A program made the translations under genes and the position numbers. Shown here piece by piece: positions 17,543 through 26,034 of a stretch of DNA of 64,000 nt (the first letter of the stretch is position 1; the number at the start of each line of letters is the position of its first letter). The notes under the pieces were generated by a model, which was not told where the DNA came from, did no database searches, and was given only the letters and a program-made list of their open reading frames with translations. The stretch is from Agrobacterium tumefaciens (GTDB lineage Bacteria; Pseudomonadota; Alphaproteobacteria; Rhizobiales; Rhizobiaceae), in assembly GCF_000834635.1 (NCBI RefSeq), contig NZ_JXQV01000021.1, positions 1-64,000 on the forward strand, written 5' to 3'.

Positions 17543-18970
17543 TCAGATCAGTGCTTGAGAACGCTGGCGAGTTAGCGATGATCGCTCCCGCGGCAGATAG
17601 TTCCCCTTTGGGGTCGGGCCAATAAAATTCCCGTCATCCACGATCGTCTTGCCGCGCAACAGCATGCGTATCGGCCAGCCACGGATATCGAGCCCTTCAT
17701 ACGGCGTATAATCTGCGCCATGGTGCAGCATGTCGTTGGTGAGGGTGACGCGTTTGTTCGGGTCCCACAATGCGATATCGGCATCTGCACCGACAGCGAT
17801 GGTGCCCTTGCGTGGATAGAGGCCGTAAAGTTTGGCGTGATTGGTGGAGGTGATCGCAACGAACTGGTTGAGGTCGATCCGGCCTTTCATAACGCCTTCG
17901 GAAAACAGGATTGGCAAGCGTGTGGCAACGCCGGGAATGCCATTCGGAATCCAGCGGAAATGGCGCTTGCCCTTCTCGTTCAGTTTTCCTTCCGGGTCAT
18001 CGAAACGAAACGGGCAATGATCGGATGAGAACAGATCGAACACACCCTGTTCGATGCCTTCCCAGCAGGCGTCCTGGCTGGCCTTGTCGCGCGGGGGAGG
18101 TGAGCAGACATATTTTGCGCCTTCCATCTCGCTCTGGTCGAGATCGTCCGCGGTCAGCATCAGATATTGTGGGCAGGTTTCTCCGACAATTTTCTGGCCG
18201 CGTTGGCGTGCTCGACGGATTTCTTCCATGGCCTCGCGGTTGGAGATGTGAACAATGACGATAGGCACATCGACGATTTCGGCAAGCGACAGTGCTCTGT
18301 GCGTTGCCTCCCGTTCGGCGGCGATGGGGCGTGTCGTGGCGTGGTATTTCGGTTCGAACTTGCCGTCTTCCTCGTGACGCCCGATGAGGTAGCGAATGGC
18401 ATCCTCGTTTTCGCAATGGACCATCACCAGAGCGCCGGTGCGCCGAGCCGTATCCAGCGTCGCGAGAATCTCGTCATCGCGAAGCCGCAAGCCTTCGTAG
18501 GTCATAAAAACCTTCAGCGAGGTGTAGCCATCCTCCACCAGTGCTGGAAGTTCCTGTCCCAGCACTTCTGCAGTCGGATCTGTAATGACAAGGTGGAAGG
18601 ACACGTCGACATGGCAGTTGCCATCAGCTTTTGCATGATAGACCTTCAGCGCTTCGCGCAGAGACTGCCCCTTTTCCTGCATGCAGAAGGCAAGAACGGT
18701 ACTGTTTCCGCCGATGGCCGCCGAGCGGGTGCCGCGGTCGAAATCATCTGCCATGACGATGCCGTCGCCAGACGGCTGGTCGAGATGGACATGGCTATCT
18801 ATGCCGCCGGGCAGGACGAAAAGACCAGTGGCATCGATCACCTCGTCGGCATCGGTCAGCTCAGCGGCGAGCGCTGCAATCCGCCCATCCTTGATACCGA
18901 CATCGCTGACGAAGGTGTCGCTTGCCGTCACCACGGTTCCGTGCTTGATTACCGTATCGAAACGCATCAT
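17543..18970 (-). CDS. Dihydropyrimidinase/D-hydantoinase-type amidohydrolase
   Basis: A 475-residue cyclic-amide hydrolase. H60-x-H62 (DSHVHLDQP), the carboxylated-lysine segment TSLKVFMTYEG, MVHCENE, IVHISNREA and SSDHCPFRF give the full binuclear metal site of dihydropyrimidinases and hydantoinases. It should open a hydantoin-, dihydropyrimidine- or similar cyclic imide ring in the cytoplasm. Start: ATG at 18970 with AGGGA upstream; TTG at 19000 would overlap the previous gene by four bases. It ends an operon with a polar amino-acid importer and a class V PLP enzyme, so the ring compound or its amino-acid product is probably what the importer brings in. Confidence 0.92.
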   Translation of the reverse strand: MMRFDTVIKHGTVVTASDTFVSDVGIKDGRIAALAAELTDADEVIDATGLFVLPGGIDSHVHLDQPSGDGIVMADDFDRGTRSAAIGGNSTVLAFCMQEKGQSLREALKVYHAKADGNCHVDVSFHLVITDPTAEVLGQELPALVEDGYTSLKVFMTYEGLRLRDDEILATLDTARRTGALVMVHCENEDAIRYLIGRHEEDGKFEPKYHATTRPIAAEREATHRALSLAEIVDVPIVIVHISNREAMEEIRRARQRGQKIVGETCPQYLMLTADDLDQSEMEGAKYVCSPPPRDKASQDACWEGIEQGVFDLFSSDHCPFRFDDPEGKLNEKGKRHFRWIPNGIPGVATRLPILFSEGVMKGRIDLNQFVAITSTNHAKLYGLYPRKGTIAVGADADIALWDPNKRVTLTNDMLHHGADYTPYEGLDIRGWPIRMLLRGKTIVDDGNFIGPTPKGNYLPRERSSLTRQRSQALI

Positions 18971-18996
18971 TCCATGTTCCCTATGCTTTTCACCGC

Positions 18997-20262
18997 TCAA
19001 CTTGCTTTCGCAAATCCCGCATCGCTTGCCAGAATATGGTCGAGTGCAGCCGTAAAGCGATCAACCTCTTCCAGCGTGTTGTAATGCACCATCGACACCC
19101 GTAGCATACCGCCATGGTCGGTAAGTTCGAGATATTCGGCAAGCCGTCTCGAATGAAAATCGCCAAAGCGCATGGCGATGTGCTCGCCGTCCATCGCCTT
19201 GCAAAGCTCACCTGCCTCGCGACCATCGATACGGAACGCAATCGTCGGCACACGGGTATCACCAAGGTTAGATATTTGACCGACGATCCGGCAATCGTTG
19301 CGGGAGCGCAGATAGCTCAGCAGCCGCTCGGTCAACAGATTTTCCTGTGCCGTAATGGCTGAAAAGGCGGCTTCAATTTTTTGGCGCACCGTGCCGGTCT
19401 CCCCCGCCTGCTCACCCAGTGCAGTCAGGTAATCGACGATACCGCAGGTGGAATAGGCTAGCTCATAATTGGGGTTGCCCGGTTCCAGCTTGCCCGGGAC
19501 TTTGTCCTTGCCGTAAAAATAATGGTAGAGCGTATCAAGCTCGAGCAGCAGGTCGTACCTGCCATACATCAGCGCGTAATGCGGACCGTAGGTCTTGTAG
19601 AGACTGAAGACATAATAATCGACGTCAAAGGCCTGCACATCCACGGCGCGGTGGGGCGCATAGGCCACGGCATCGACGCAAATCTTTGCCCCGCGCGCAT
19701 GCACGAAATCGGCTATCTCGCGGATTGGATTGATAGAGCCAAGAATGTTTGAGACATGGGTAACGCAAACCATCCTGGTCCGTTCGCTCATCAGGGGCTG
19801 AAGGTCAGCGAGATCAAGCGTCAGGGTTTCCTTGTTCAGTGGCCAGAATTTCAGCACTATGCCCGCATCCTGCAACCGGTCCCAGGGTCCGATGTTGGAT
19901 TCGTGGTCGCTGACGGTGACGATGATTTCGTCGCCTGCTGACAATTGGCTCTGCATGGCGCGGGCAAGATTTTGCAGCAAGGCGGTGGTTGAGTTGCCAA
20001 ACACGATCTCTTCTGGTCTCGATGCATTGACCAGATGCATGGCGGCTGTGCGCGCCTCATAAAGCGCGCTGGCTGCACTTTGTGAGACCTCATAAGAGCC
20101 GCCGATCTGAACGTTCTTTTCGATGAGAAACGTATTGATGCGCTCCAGCGCGCCCTTGAGAATTTGCGATCCGCCCGCATTGTCGAAAAAGGTCCAGCCG
20201 CGTGAAAGCCCTGGAAACTGGCTTCGCACATAATCGAGGTTAAGCGGTGAAGTGGTGGTCAT
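18997..20262 (-). CDS. Cysteine desulfurase-like class V PLP enzyme lacking the catalytic cysteine
   Basis: A 421-residue fold-type I PLP enzyme. The PLP lysine is K223 (SLYKTYGPH), with the cofactor-binding DHESN and CVDAVAYAPH blocks before it. It matches the family annotated as cysteine desulfurase-like protein. True SufS/IscS enzymes carry a catalytic cysteine in an R-x-G-x-x-C motif; here the region reads MRFGDFHS, so the cysteine position is occupied by histidine. It is therefore probably not a sulfur donor enzyme but a beta-lyase, epimerase or aminotransferase in the catabolic pathway. It sits between the importer ATPase and the hydantoinase gene. Confidence 0.85.
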   Translation of the reverse strand: MTTTSPLNLDYVRSQFPGLSRGWTFFDNAGGSQILKGALERINTFLIEKNVQIGGSYEVSQSAASALYEARTAAMHLVNASRPEEIVFGNSTTALLQNLARAMQSQLSAGDEIIVTVSDHESNIGPWDRLQDAGIVLKFWPLNKETLTLDLADLQPLMSERTRMVCVTHVSNILGSINPIREIADFVHARGAKICVDAVAYAPHRAVDVQAFDVDYYVFSLYKTYGPHYALMYGRYDLLLELDTLYHYFYGKDKVPGKLEPGNPNYELAYSTCGIVDYLTALGEQAGETGTVRQKIEAAFSAITAQENLLTERLLSYLRSRNDCRIVGQISNLGDTRVPTIAFRIDGREAGELCKAMDGEHIAMRFGDFHSRRLAEYLELTDHGGMLRVSMVHYNTLEEVDRFTAALDHILASDAGFAKAS

Positions 20263-20289
20263 TCCTGGTGTCTCCCGAATGTTTTTTAT

Positions 20290-21039
20290 TCAATGATTGA
20301 GGACGGCGCGAAGGAAGCCGCGCGTTCTCGCCTCTTGTGGGTTATCGAAAATCTCCGCCGGCGTGCCTTCCTCCACCAACCTGCCGCCATCCATGAAAAT
20401 GACGCGGTCGGCGACCTGACGGGCAAAACCCATTTCGTGGGTCACGATCACCATGGTGACGCCTGTGCCAGCCAGCTTGCGCATGACATCCAGCACCTCG
20501 CCCACCATCTCCGGGTCAAGCGCCGATGTTGGCTCATCGAACAGGAGAACGCGTGGTTCCATGGCAAGAGCGCGGGCAATTGCGACACGTTGCTGCTGAC
20601 CACCTGAGAGATGGCCGGGAAACTTCCCTGCCTGCTCTGAAATGCCGACGCGGGCCAGTAGCTCACGTGCCTTGCGCTCTGCTTCGGCTTCAGGAGTTTT
20701 GCGTACCCGCATGGGCGCAATCATGACGTTTTTCAGAACAGTCATATGCGGGAAGAGGTTGAAGGATTGGAAAACCATGCCGACCTCTGCGCGCACCTTT
20801 GCGAGCGCTGGTCCGGGAGCAACGCGAGTACCATCCACGGTGATCGTACTTTCAGGCGCAAAGGCTTCAAGATGGTTGATGCAGCGTATGAGCGTCGACT
20901 TGCCGGAACCGGAGGGGCCGATGACGCAGACGACTTCCCCTTCTGCCACATCGAGATCGATGCCGTGCAGCACGGTGAATGTGCCATAGGCCTTTGTCAG
21001 CCCGCGGATGGAAATGAGGGGGACACTTTGTTTTTCCAT
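20290..21039 (-). CDS. Polar amino-acid ABC transporter ATPase (GlnQ/HisP-like)
   Basis: A 249-residue ATPase with Walker [10 protein letters not shown], the amino-acid-transporter [12 protein letters not shown] block, signature [15 protein letters not shown], Walker [13 protein letters not shown] and the switch histidine in VTHEMGFA. All parts are typical of the PAAT family. The ATG at 21039 shares a base with the permease stop codon (TGATG), indicating translational coupling; the TTG one codon upstream is less likely. Confidence 0.95.
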   Translation of the reverse strand: MEKQSVPLISIRGLTKAYGTFTVLHGIDLDVAEGEVVCVIGPSGSGKSTLIRCINHLEAFAPESTITVDGTRVAPGPALAKVRAEVGMVFQSFNLFPHMTVLKNVMIAPMRVRKTPEAEAERKARELLARVGISEQAGKFPGHLSGGQQQRVAIARALAMEPRVLLFDEPTSALDPEMVGEVLDVMRKLAGTGVTMVIVTHEMGFARQVADRVIFMDGGRLVEEGTPAEIFDNPQEARTRGFLRAVLNH

Positions 21040-21710
21040 CAACGCTTCCCCCGGCTGAAGTGCTTTTCAAGACGTGCCACGATGGCAACCATGGGCCAGA
21101 GAAGCGCTATATAAATGAGTGCAGCGCCGATCAGCGGGGTTGGGTTTGCGTTGAGTGCCTGCGCTTGCGTTGCCTGTTTCAACAGGTCCGGCATGGCAAC
21201 CACCGAGGCAAGGGCTGTGTCCTTCATGACGTTGATGCAGTTGTTGGTCAGCGGAGGGATGACGATGCGGATAGCCTGCGGCAGAATGATATCCACCATG
21301 GTGTTGCGGTTGGAGAGGCCAAGGGCTGCGGATGCCTCGAATTGCCCATGGGGTACCGCCTCGATGCCCGCGCGAAAGATTTCTGCCGTATAGGCCGCAG
21401 AAACAAGCGACAATGCGGTAACCGCTGACAGAAATGGTGACAGCCTGATGCCGACAAAGGGCAGCGCATAGTAAACGACAATCAACAGCACCAGCAGCGG
21501 GATCGACCGGAAAATGTCGATGTAGATGCGGATCAGCAGTTTAAAGAACGCTGGAGCATAAAGCCGTGCCACCGCCAGGAACAGGCCGCCGATAAGGCCG
21601 CAAAGGATGCTGGTGACGCCGATCTGGATTGTGACAAGCAGACCCCAAAGCAGCTGCGGCAGGCTGTTGAGAAATACGGGAACATTGAAGAAGGTATTGA
21701 TGAGGTTCAT
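21039..21710 (-). CDS. Polar amino-acid ABC transporter permease
   Basis: A 223-residue inner-membrane protein with about five helices. The family signature [20 protein letters not shown] followed by [16 protein letters not shown] is the coupling loop of HisM/GlnP-type permeases. Only one permease gene is present, so the channel is probably a homodimer. Start: ATG at 21710 with GGGAG upstream; the TTG at 21731 falls in the hairpin region and is less likely. Confidence 0.93.
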   Translation of the reverse strand: MNLINTFFNVPVFLNSLPQLLWGLLVTIQIGVTSILCGLIGGLFLAVARLYAPAFFKLLIRIYIDIFRSIPLLVLLIVVYYALPFVGIRLSPFLSAVTALSLVSAAYTAEIFRAGIEAVPHGQFEASAALGLSNRNTMVDIILPQAIRIVIPPLTNNCINVMKDTALASVVAMPDLLKQATQAQALNANPTPLIGAALIYIALLWPMVAIVARLEKHFSRGKR

Positions 21711-21731
21711 GCCAAGGAGGCTCCCTTTCAA

Positions 21732-21762
21732 ATCTGGCGGGACGCGATGGGTCCCGCCAGAT
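21732..21762 (-). terminator. Strong hairpin after the amino-acid binding-protein gene
   Basis: Twelve perfect base pairs between 21732-21743 and 21751-21762 enclose the loop GCGATGG, between the binding-protein stop and the permease start. Without a clear T-run it probably stabilises the upstream mRNA or causes partial termination, giving more binding protein than permease. Confidence 0.65.
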
Positions 21763-21774
21763 GCGGTTCAAGCC

Positions 21775-22572
21775 TTACTTGGCTTTCGGCATGTCAAGAA
21801 CAGCGACGGTCGATGTCGTATCCTCGGCCTTTGCGCCAAACCATGTCTCATGCAGCTTGGCGATGAAGCCTTCGCCCTTCAGCGTGGTGATGACCTTGTT
21901 GACTTCGGTGGCTAAAGGATCGCCCTTGTTGAACATGATCGAGTACTTTTCGCCGGTCGGAATGCGCTCGACAACCTTCAGCTCCGGCTTGTCCTTGGCG
22001 TAGTAGAGAAGGGCGGGAATATCAGAAATATAGCCATCGACGCGTCCGGCGACGAGATCGAGCATGGCGGGCTGCAAGCCTTCGAACTTGCGGATTTCAC
22101 CCAGCTTGTATTCGGCTTTATGGGCTTCGGCCCACATGTCACCGGTCGATCCCGTATCGACGCCGACGACCTTGCCGCTCATGCCCTTGAGACCCGTGAT
22201 GCCGGAGGCGGCTGTGACAGTCAAAGACTGGTCGCTGTCATAATAGGGCTGCGCGAAGGTAACGGATGCGAGGCGTTTTTCGGTGATGGTGATCGATGAA
22301 ATGGCCATGTTGATCCGGCCGGACTGGACAGCGGGAAACAGACCGTTGAACGGTGTGTTGACGAACTCAACCGACTTTCCGAGGCGCTTGGCGATCTCGT
22401 TGACCAGATCGACTTCGAAGCCGGTGACCTTGCCACTGGCATCTTCGAATTCCCATGGAACGTTGCCGATATTGGCCCCGACGGTCAAATCGGCGGCCTG
22501 AACGTTGAACACGCCAAGCGCTGATACCAGCCCGGCTAGAAGTGTGCTTTTGATGCGCGAAACGTGATGCAT
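21775..22572 (-). CDS. Polar amino-acid ABC substrate-binding protein
   Basis: A 265-residue periplasmic protein of SBP family 3. The signal peptide runs to about VQA-AD (residues 26-27). The VPWEFEDASGKVTGFEVDLV block, the AISSITITEKR segment and the FAQPYYDSDQ segment are the family signatures, and R79-like and D-rich positions of the amino-acid-binding site appear conserved. It heads the operon of importer, PLP enzyme and hydantoinase and is divergent from a GntR regulator, with a large palindrome in between. Confidence 0.93.
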   Translation of the reverse strand: MHHVSRIKSTLLAGLVSALGVFNVQAADLTVGANIGNVPWEFEDASGKVTGFEVDLVNEIAKRLGKSVEFVNTPFNGLFPAVQSGRINMAISSITITEKRLASVTFAQPYYDSDQSLTVTAASGITGLKGMSGKVVGVDTGSTGDMWAEAHKAEYKLGEIRKFEGLQPAMLDLVAGRVDGYISDIPALLYYAKDKPELKVVERIPTGEKYSIMFNKGDPLATEVNKVITTLKGEGFIAKLHETWFGAKAEDTTSTVAVLDMPKAK

Positions 22573-22610
22573 TGGAGAACCCCTTGTTTTATGTTTTAAG
22601 CCAATCTACG

Positions 22611-22641
22611 TTGGTCTAACTGGTCAGACCAGTCCGACCAA
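22611..22641. promoter_or_regulatory. 31-base nested palindrome, GntR/FCD operator
   Basis: ACTGGTCAGACCAGT (22619-22633) is a perfect palindrome around base 22626. Outer arms TTGGTC (22611-22616) and GACCAA (22636-22641) share the same centre, leaving only two unpaired positions per side. The TGGTC-N-GACCA core matches the TGGT-N3-ACCA consensus of FCD-type GntR regulators such as PdhR/LldR. It lies between the binding-protein gene and the GntR gene. Confidence 0.75.
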
Positions 22642-22726
22642 ACAAGCATGTGCTTTTATGCTTTGCAAGATGCGTCTTGAAAAATATATCGAAAGGCCGA
22701 GGTGGCTTTAGGGAAACAGGGATCGA

Positions 22727-23422
22727 ATGCTCAACAAGACGCTAGTGCCGCAATCGGTAGCCCGCGAAATCCAGGCCATGATACAGGCTGGGCAACTGAA
22801 GGCTGGGGAAAAGATCCCGTCACAGCGCGAGTTCTCCCAAAAATTTGGCATTAGCCGGGCGTCTCTGAGAGAAGCGCTGCTCACCCTGGAAACTTTAGGC
22901 CTGCTGAAAACGGAAGCCGGACGCGGGACATTCGTTGCTGCGGCTGATGGAACCGCAGGACAGGCGGGGCACATGGCGCCATGGCGTTATTCTGAAAGCT
23001 ATTCCGTGTTCGATGTTTTCCAGACCCGTATCCTGCTGGAGGGTGAGATCGCGCGTCTCTCCGCTGGACGTCTTTCACAAACGCAATTGGAAAAGATGGA
23101 AAAGGCAACCAAGACCATGGAGGATTGCTGGGCCAATCAAGACCTGCTCGCCAATGTCGATGCCGATCTGGAGTTTCATGGCACCATCGTCTCGGCCTGC
23201 TCCAACACCATGCTGAAAGCGCTTTACCAGACCGTACGGGATCAGGTTACCGAAACCCAGCGCCAGCCAATCCCGATCACTGATCCGGAAAGAATGCGCC
23301 AATCCATTGCAGAACACCGCCGTATCATCGCTGCCCTGAGAGCAAATGATGGCGCTTTGGCCCGCAGTGAAATGGAAGCGCATATCCAAAACACGGCGCG
23401 CTGTGCTGGATTGCAGCCCTAG
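22727..23422 (+). CDS. GntR-family regulator, FCD (FadR) subfamily
   Basis: A 231-residue regulator: winged helix-turn-helix at about residues 8-70 (IPSQREFSQKFGISRASLRE, then LGLLKTEAGRGTFV) and an FCD ligand domain with the DLEFHGTIV and AEHRRIIAAL segments that form the metal/ligand pocket. It is divergent from the amino-acid importer-hydantoinase operon and next to the nested palindrome, so it is the likely repressor of that operon and of itself. Confidence 0.92.
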   Translation: MLNKTLVPQSVAREIQAMIQAGQLKAGEKIPSQREFSQKFGISRASLREALLTLETLGLLKTEAGRGTFVAAADGTAGQAGHMAPWRYSESYSVFDVFQTRILLEGEIARLSAGRLSQTQLEKMEKATKTMEDCWANQDLLANVDADLEFHGTIVSACSNTMLKALYQTVRDQVTETQRQPIPITDPERMRQSIAEHRRIIAALRANDGALARSEMEAHIQNTARCAGLQP

Positions 23423-23520
23423 GCTGCTCATCTACAGTGGCGGCGATCAAAGGGATCACGAACGGTTTGGGTCCTGCTGCCAAATCGCAAAGGCCAGTCG
23501 CGCCTGGGCGAGCTCCGATG

Positions 23521-23820
23521 CTACCCTGCGCTCACTATCTTATACCGGTCTATCCGACCTCCAAGTGCGCCAATAACGGCTTGCAAGAATTCGTGCCGCC
23601 GGGGGTTGGATGTTGCCGCCAGTGTTATTTCCAGCCGCTCATGAATCTTGCTCATGAACCCAACATGGTCAAAACTGTGAGCGGCAATGTTCACCTCGAC
23701 CTCCTCCATGTAATGAGAAAGGTGCGGGCCTAGCTCAAGGTTTGAATCCGTTTGGAAATGAGCCGCCATTCGCTCTGCAAGTGTTGCCATTTGGGCGTGG
23801 GGACCATACGTTTCGCTCAT
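23521..23820 (-). CDS. Hypothetical small protein (99 aa)
   Basis: A 99-residue soluble protein with no signal peptide or membrane helix. I do not recognise the family. AAGGAGATGG directly before the ATG at 23820 is a very strong ribosome-binding site, and codon use looks like that of its neighbours, so it is probably real. It is rich in histidine and glutamate in the middle (HLSHYMEEVEV) and reads as mostly helical. It stands alone between the GntR gene (convergent) and phnM, and may be the last gene transcribed with neither. Confidence 0.65.
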   Translation of the reverse strand: MSETYGPHAQMATLAERMAAHFQTDSNLELGPHLSHYMEEVEVNIAAHSFDHVGFMSKIHERLEITLAATSNPRRHEFLQAVIGALGGRIDRYKIVSAG

Positions 23821-23963
23821 TCCATCTCCTTTTCTAACCTGACCAGATTACATAGGCACGGTTAGTTTTAAGCACGAGATGTTTTCTCTTCTATCGCGAA
23901 AACGTTATCTTTGCCCGGCCAGATGCCAGCACTTTTTTACCGGGCAATAAGATACCTTTTCGT

Positions 23964-25115
23964 TCAGGCGACACGCATTCCCTCCCGCCAGACGCCAGCG
24001 ATGAACGGTGGCAGTCCTGTTGTTGTCCGCACCCTGACCAAATCAGCGCGGCGTCCAATCTCTATCCGCCCACGGTCATGCAGCTTTGCCGCATCGGCCG
24101 GGTTGGCCGAGATGAGCCGGATGGCGTGAGGAAGGGCGATGATCTGTTTCTCTGCGAGCAGAAATGCCGCCTGAACCAGGCTGAACGGGACGTAGTCGGA
24201 GGAGAGGATATCCAGCGCACCATGGCTGAGAAGATCGAGGGCCGAGACGTTGCCGGAGTGAGAGCCGCCGCGAACAACATTTGGGGCACCCATCAGGATC
24301 TGAAGCCCAGCCTGACGGGAAAGTTCGGCAGCAATGACCGTGGTTGGAAATTCTGCCATCGATATGCCGAGTTCAATACCCTCGGCAACGTGCTCGGCGG
24401 TCGCGTCGTCATGCGAGGCGATAGAAATGCCGGCCGCGTGGCAACGATCTGCGATCAGTTTCCGGTTTTTTACGGAATTGGCCTCGGATTCTGCAATTCG
24501 CCTTTCACTAAAGGCTTTGAAGGCTTCGTCAGAAAGCTTCTTCTTGCCCTGATAATAGATGCGATACGCGTCAAGGCTGACAAACTGGCGCTGGCCGGGT
24601 GCGTGGTCCATCAAAGAGGCGAGGCGTATGCGGTTGTTTCCGCTCATCTCATCAAAATGTTCGACCACATCTGGCACCGAGACTTCACAACGCAGGTGGA
24701 TGAAATGTTCGGCACGCAGCCTGTTGGCAGCGCTGGCGGTGGAAATGGTCCGCGCCATCGCTGACATTTCGGGTGCCCCAAGTTCAGTATCGCCATCCAT
24801 TCCGACGCGCAGCGCATCGAAAACGGTGGTGATGCCGGATGTGGCGATCTGCCCGTCATGAGCCTGAAGAGCCGCATCCATGTTCCACCGCACTTTCGGG
24901 CGTGGTTGGAAATGGGTTTCAAGATGGTCGGTATGAAGTTCCACGCAACCAGGCATGATGGTGTCGCCGCCAAGATCGATGCCGGAAACCGAGGAGCCGG
25001 TGGCGATGTCTGCAATCTTGCCATCACGGACAACAAGCGTGCCCTGTACTATCTCGTCATGAAGAATGATGGAGCCGTTTGTGAAGGTGAGTTCAGATGT
25101 CATTGGTGGGATCAT
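23964..25115 (-). CDS. phnM: Alpha-D-ribose 1-methylphosphonate 5-triphosphate diphosphatase PhnM
   Basis: A 383-residue amidohydrolase-superfamily enzyme that removes diphosphate from the ribose-methylphosphonate triphosphate made by PhnGHIL. Strand-1 metal motif ELHTDHLETHFQPRP, SHDDATAEHV with the GISMAEFPTT block, and NVVRGGSHSGN are characteristic of PhnM. It is the last phn gene, 36 bases after phnE. Start is uncertain: ATG at 25115 or at 25103, neither with a good ribosome-binding site, which suggests coupling to phnE translation or weak expression. Confidence 0.95.
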   Translation of the reverse strand: MIPPMTSELTFTNGSIILHDEIVQGTLVVRDGKIADIATGSSVSGIDLGGDTIMPGCVELHTDHLETHFQPRPKVRWNMDAALQAHDGQIATSGITTVFDALRVGMDGDTELGAPEMSAMARTISTASAANRLRAEHFIHLRCEVSVPDVVEHFDEMSGNNRIRLASLMDHAPGQRQFVSLDAYRIYYQGKKKLSDEAFKAFSERRIAESEANSVKNRKLIADRCHAAGISIASHDDATAEHVAEGIELGISMAEFPTTVIAAELSRQAGLQILMGAPNVVRGGSHSGNVSALDLLSHGALDILSSDYVPFSLVQAAFLLAEKQIIALPHAIRLISANPADAAKLHDRGRIEIGRRADLVRVRTTTGLPPFIAGVWREGMRVA

Positions 25116-25151
25116 TCTTGTTTTGGAAGGGGTTCGTCTTGGCCAACAGGG

Positions 25152-25970
25152 TCAGATAACGAGCTTGCGGAGTTGCTGCGAAATGAGGTCCATCACCGTC
25201 ACTGTCAGCACGATGATAATGATGATTGCCGAGGCCTGCGGGTAATAGAAACCACGGATCGTTTCGAACAGGATCTGGCCAATGCCACCGGCGCCGATGA
25301 GGCCGAGGACGGTGGCTGATCGAATGTTGGATTCAAGCCGGTACAATGAAAACGAGATCCAGAGCGGCAGCACCTGCGGAATGACGCCAAAGATGACCTG
25401 CTGAATGCGGGATGCGCCCGTCGTGCGGATAGCCTCGACCGGACGTGGGTCAATCGCTTCCACCGCTTCGGAAAACAGTTTGGCGAGAATGCCAGTTGTG
25501 TGGATGAACAGGGCCATCACGCCTGCAAACGGTCCAAGACCGACAGCGACGACGAAGAGGACGGCGAACACGACTTCATGGATGGCGCGGAACATGTCCA
25601 TCAGTCGGCGGACGGGCTGATTGACCCACCATGGCGCCATGTTATGCGCTGAGAGAATACCAAGTGGGACAGACAGGATGACCGAGAGGAACGTACCCCA
25701 AAGCGCGATCTGGACGGTGACGAGCATTTCCTCGAGATAATATTGCCATGTCTTGAAATCTGGCCTGAGAAAATCCTTGGCGTAGTCCGCCATGTTGCCG
25801 CTGTCAGTAAACAGGTAAGTCCAGCGGCTCATCTCTGCGGGTCCCCAGCTGAAAGCCAGCGCCGCCAGGATACCAAGCGTCAGTAACCCGTTCCGCATGC
25901 CGCCCTGCCGCTTCGCATGGGACATGGCTGGTTTGGCGGTGGTGTTCGCCGAAAGGATTGTTTCGCTCAT
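25152..25970 (-). CDS. phnE: Phosphonate ABC transporter permease PhnE
   Basis: A 272-residue inner-membrane protein of the phosphonate/phosphate-type permease family, with predicted helices at about 28-45, 85-110, 130-160 and 215-265. The coupling-loop region [20 protein letters not shown] and the [19 protein letters not shown] block are diagnostic. Rhizobial phn operons often have two phnE genes; only one is present here, so it should act as a homodimer. Confidence 0.95.
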   Translation of the reverse strand: MSETILSANTTAKPAMSHAKRQGGMRNGLLTLGILAALAFSWGPAEMSRWTYLFTDSGNMADYAKDFLRPDFKTWQYYLEEMLVTVQIALWGTFLSVILSVPLGILSAHNMAPWWVNQPVRRLMDMFRAIHEVVFAVLFVVAVGLGPFAGVMALFIHTTGILAKLFSEAVEAIDPRPVEAIRTTGASRIQQVIFGVIPQVLPLWISFSLYRLESNIRSATVLGLIGAGGIGQILFETIRGFYYPQASAIIIIIVLTVTVMDLISQQLRKLVI

Positions 25971-25996
25971 CGTTACGGTCCAAGTTTCGGAAAAAG

Positions 25997-26017
25997 GGGC
26001 GGATACAAGATCCGCCC
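25997..26017 (-). terminator. Intrinsic terminator/attenuator after phnD
   Basis: GGGCGGAT (25997-26004) pairs with ATCCGCCC (26010-26017) around ACAAG. Read on the minus strand the stem is followed by CCTTTTTCC, so this is a plausible intrinsic terminator between phnD and phnE that lets only part of the transcripts continue. Confidence 0.7.
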
Positions 26018-26034
26018 GTCAATGATCGGTGCAA

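Noticed and set aside
18167-19084. 305-residue plus-strand frame over the hydantoinase gene
   Set aside because: Antisense to a well-supported gene with all catalytic motifs.
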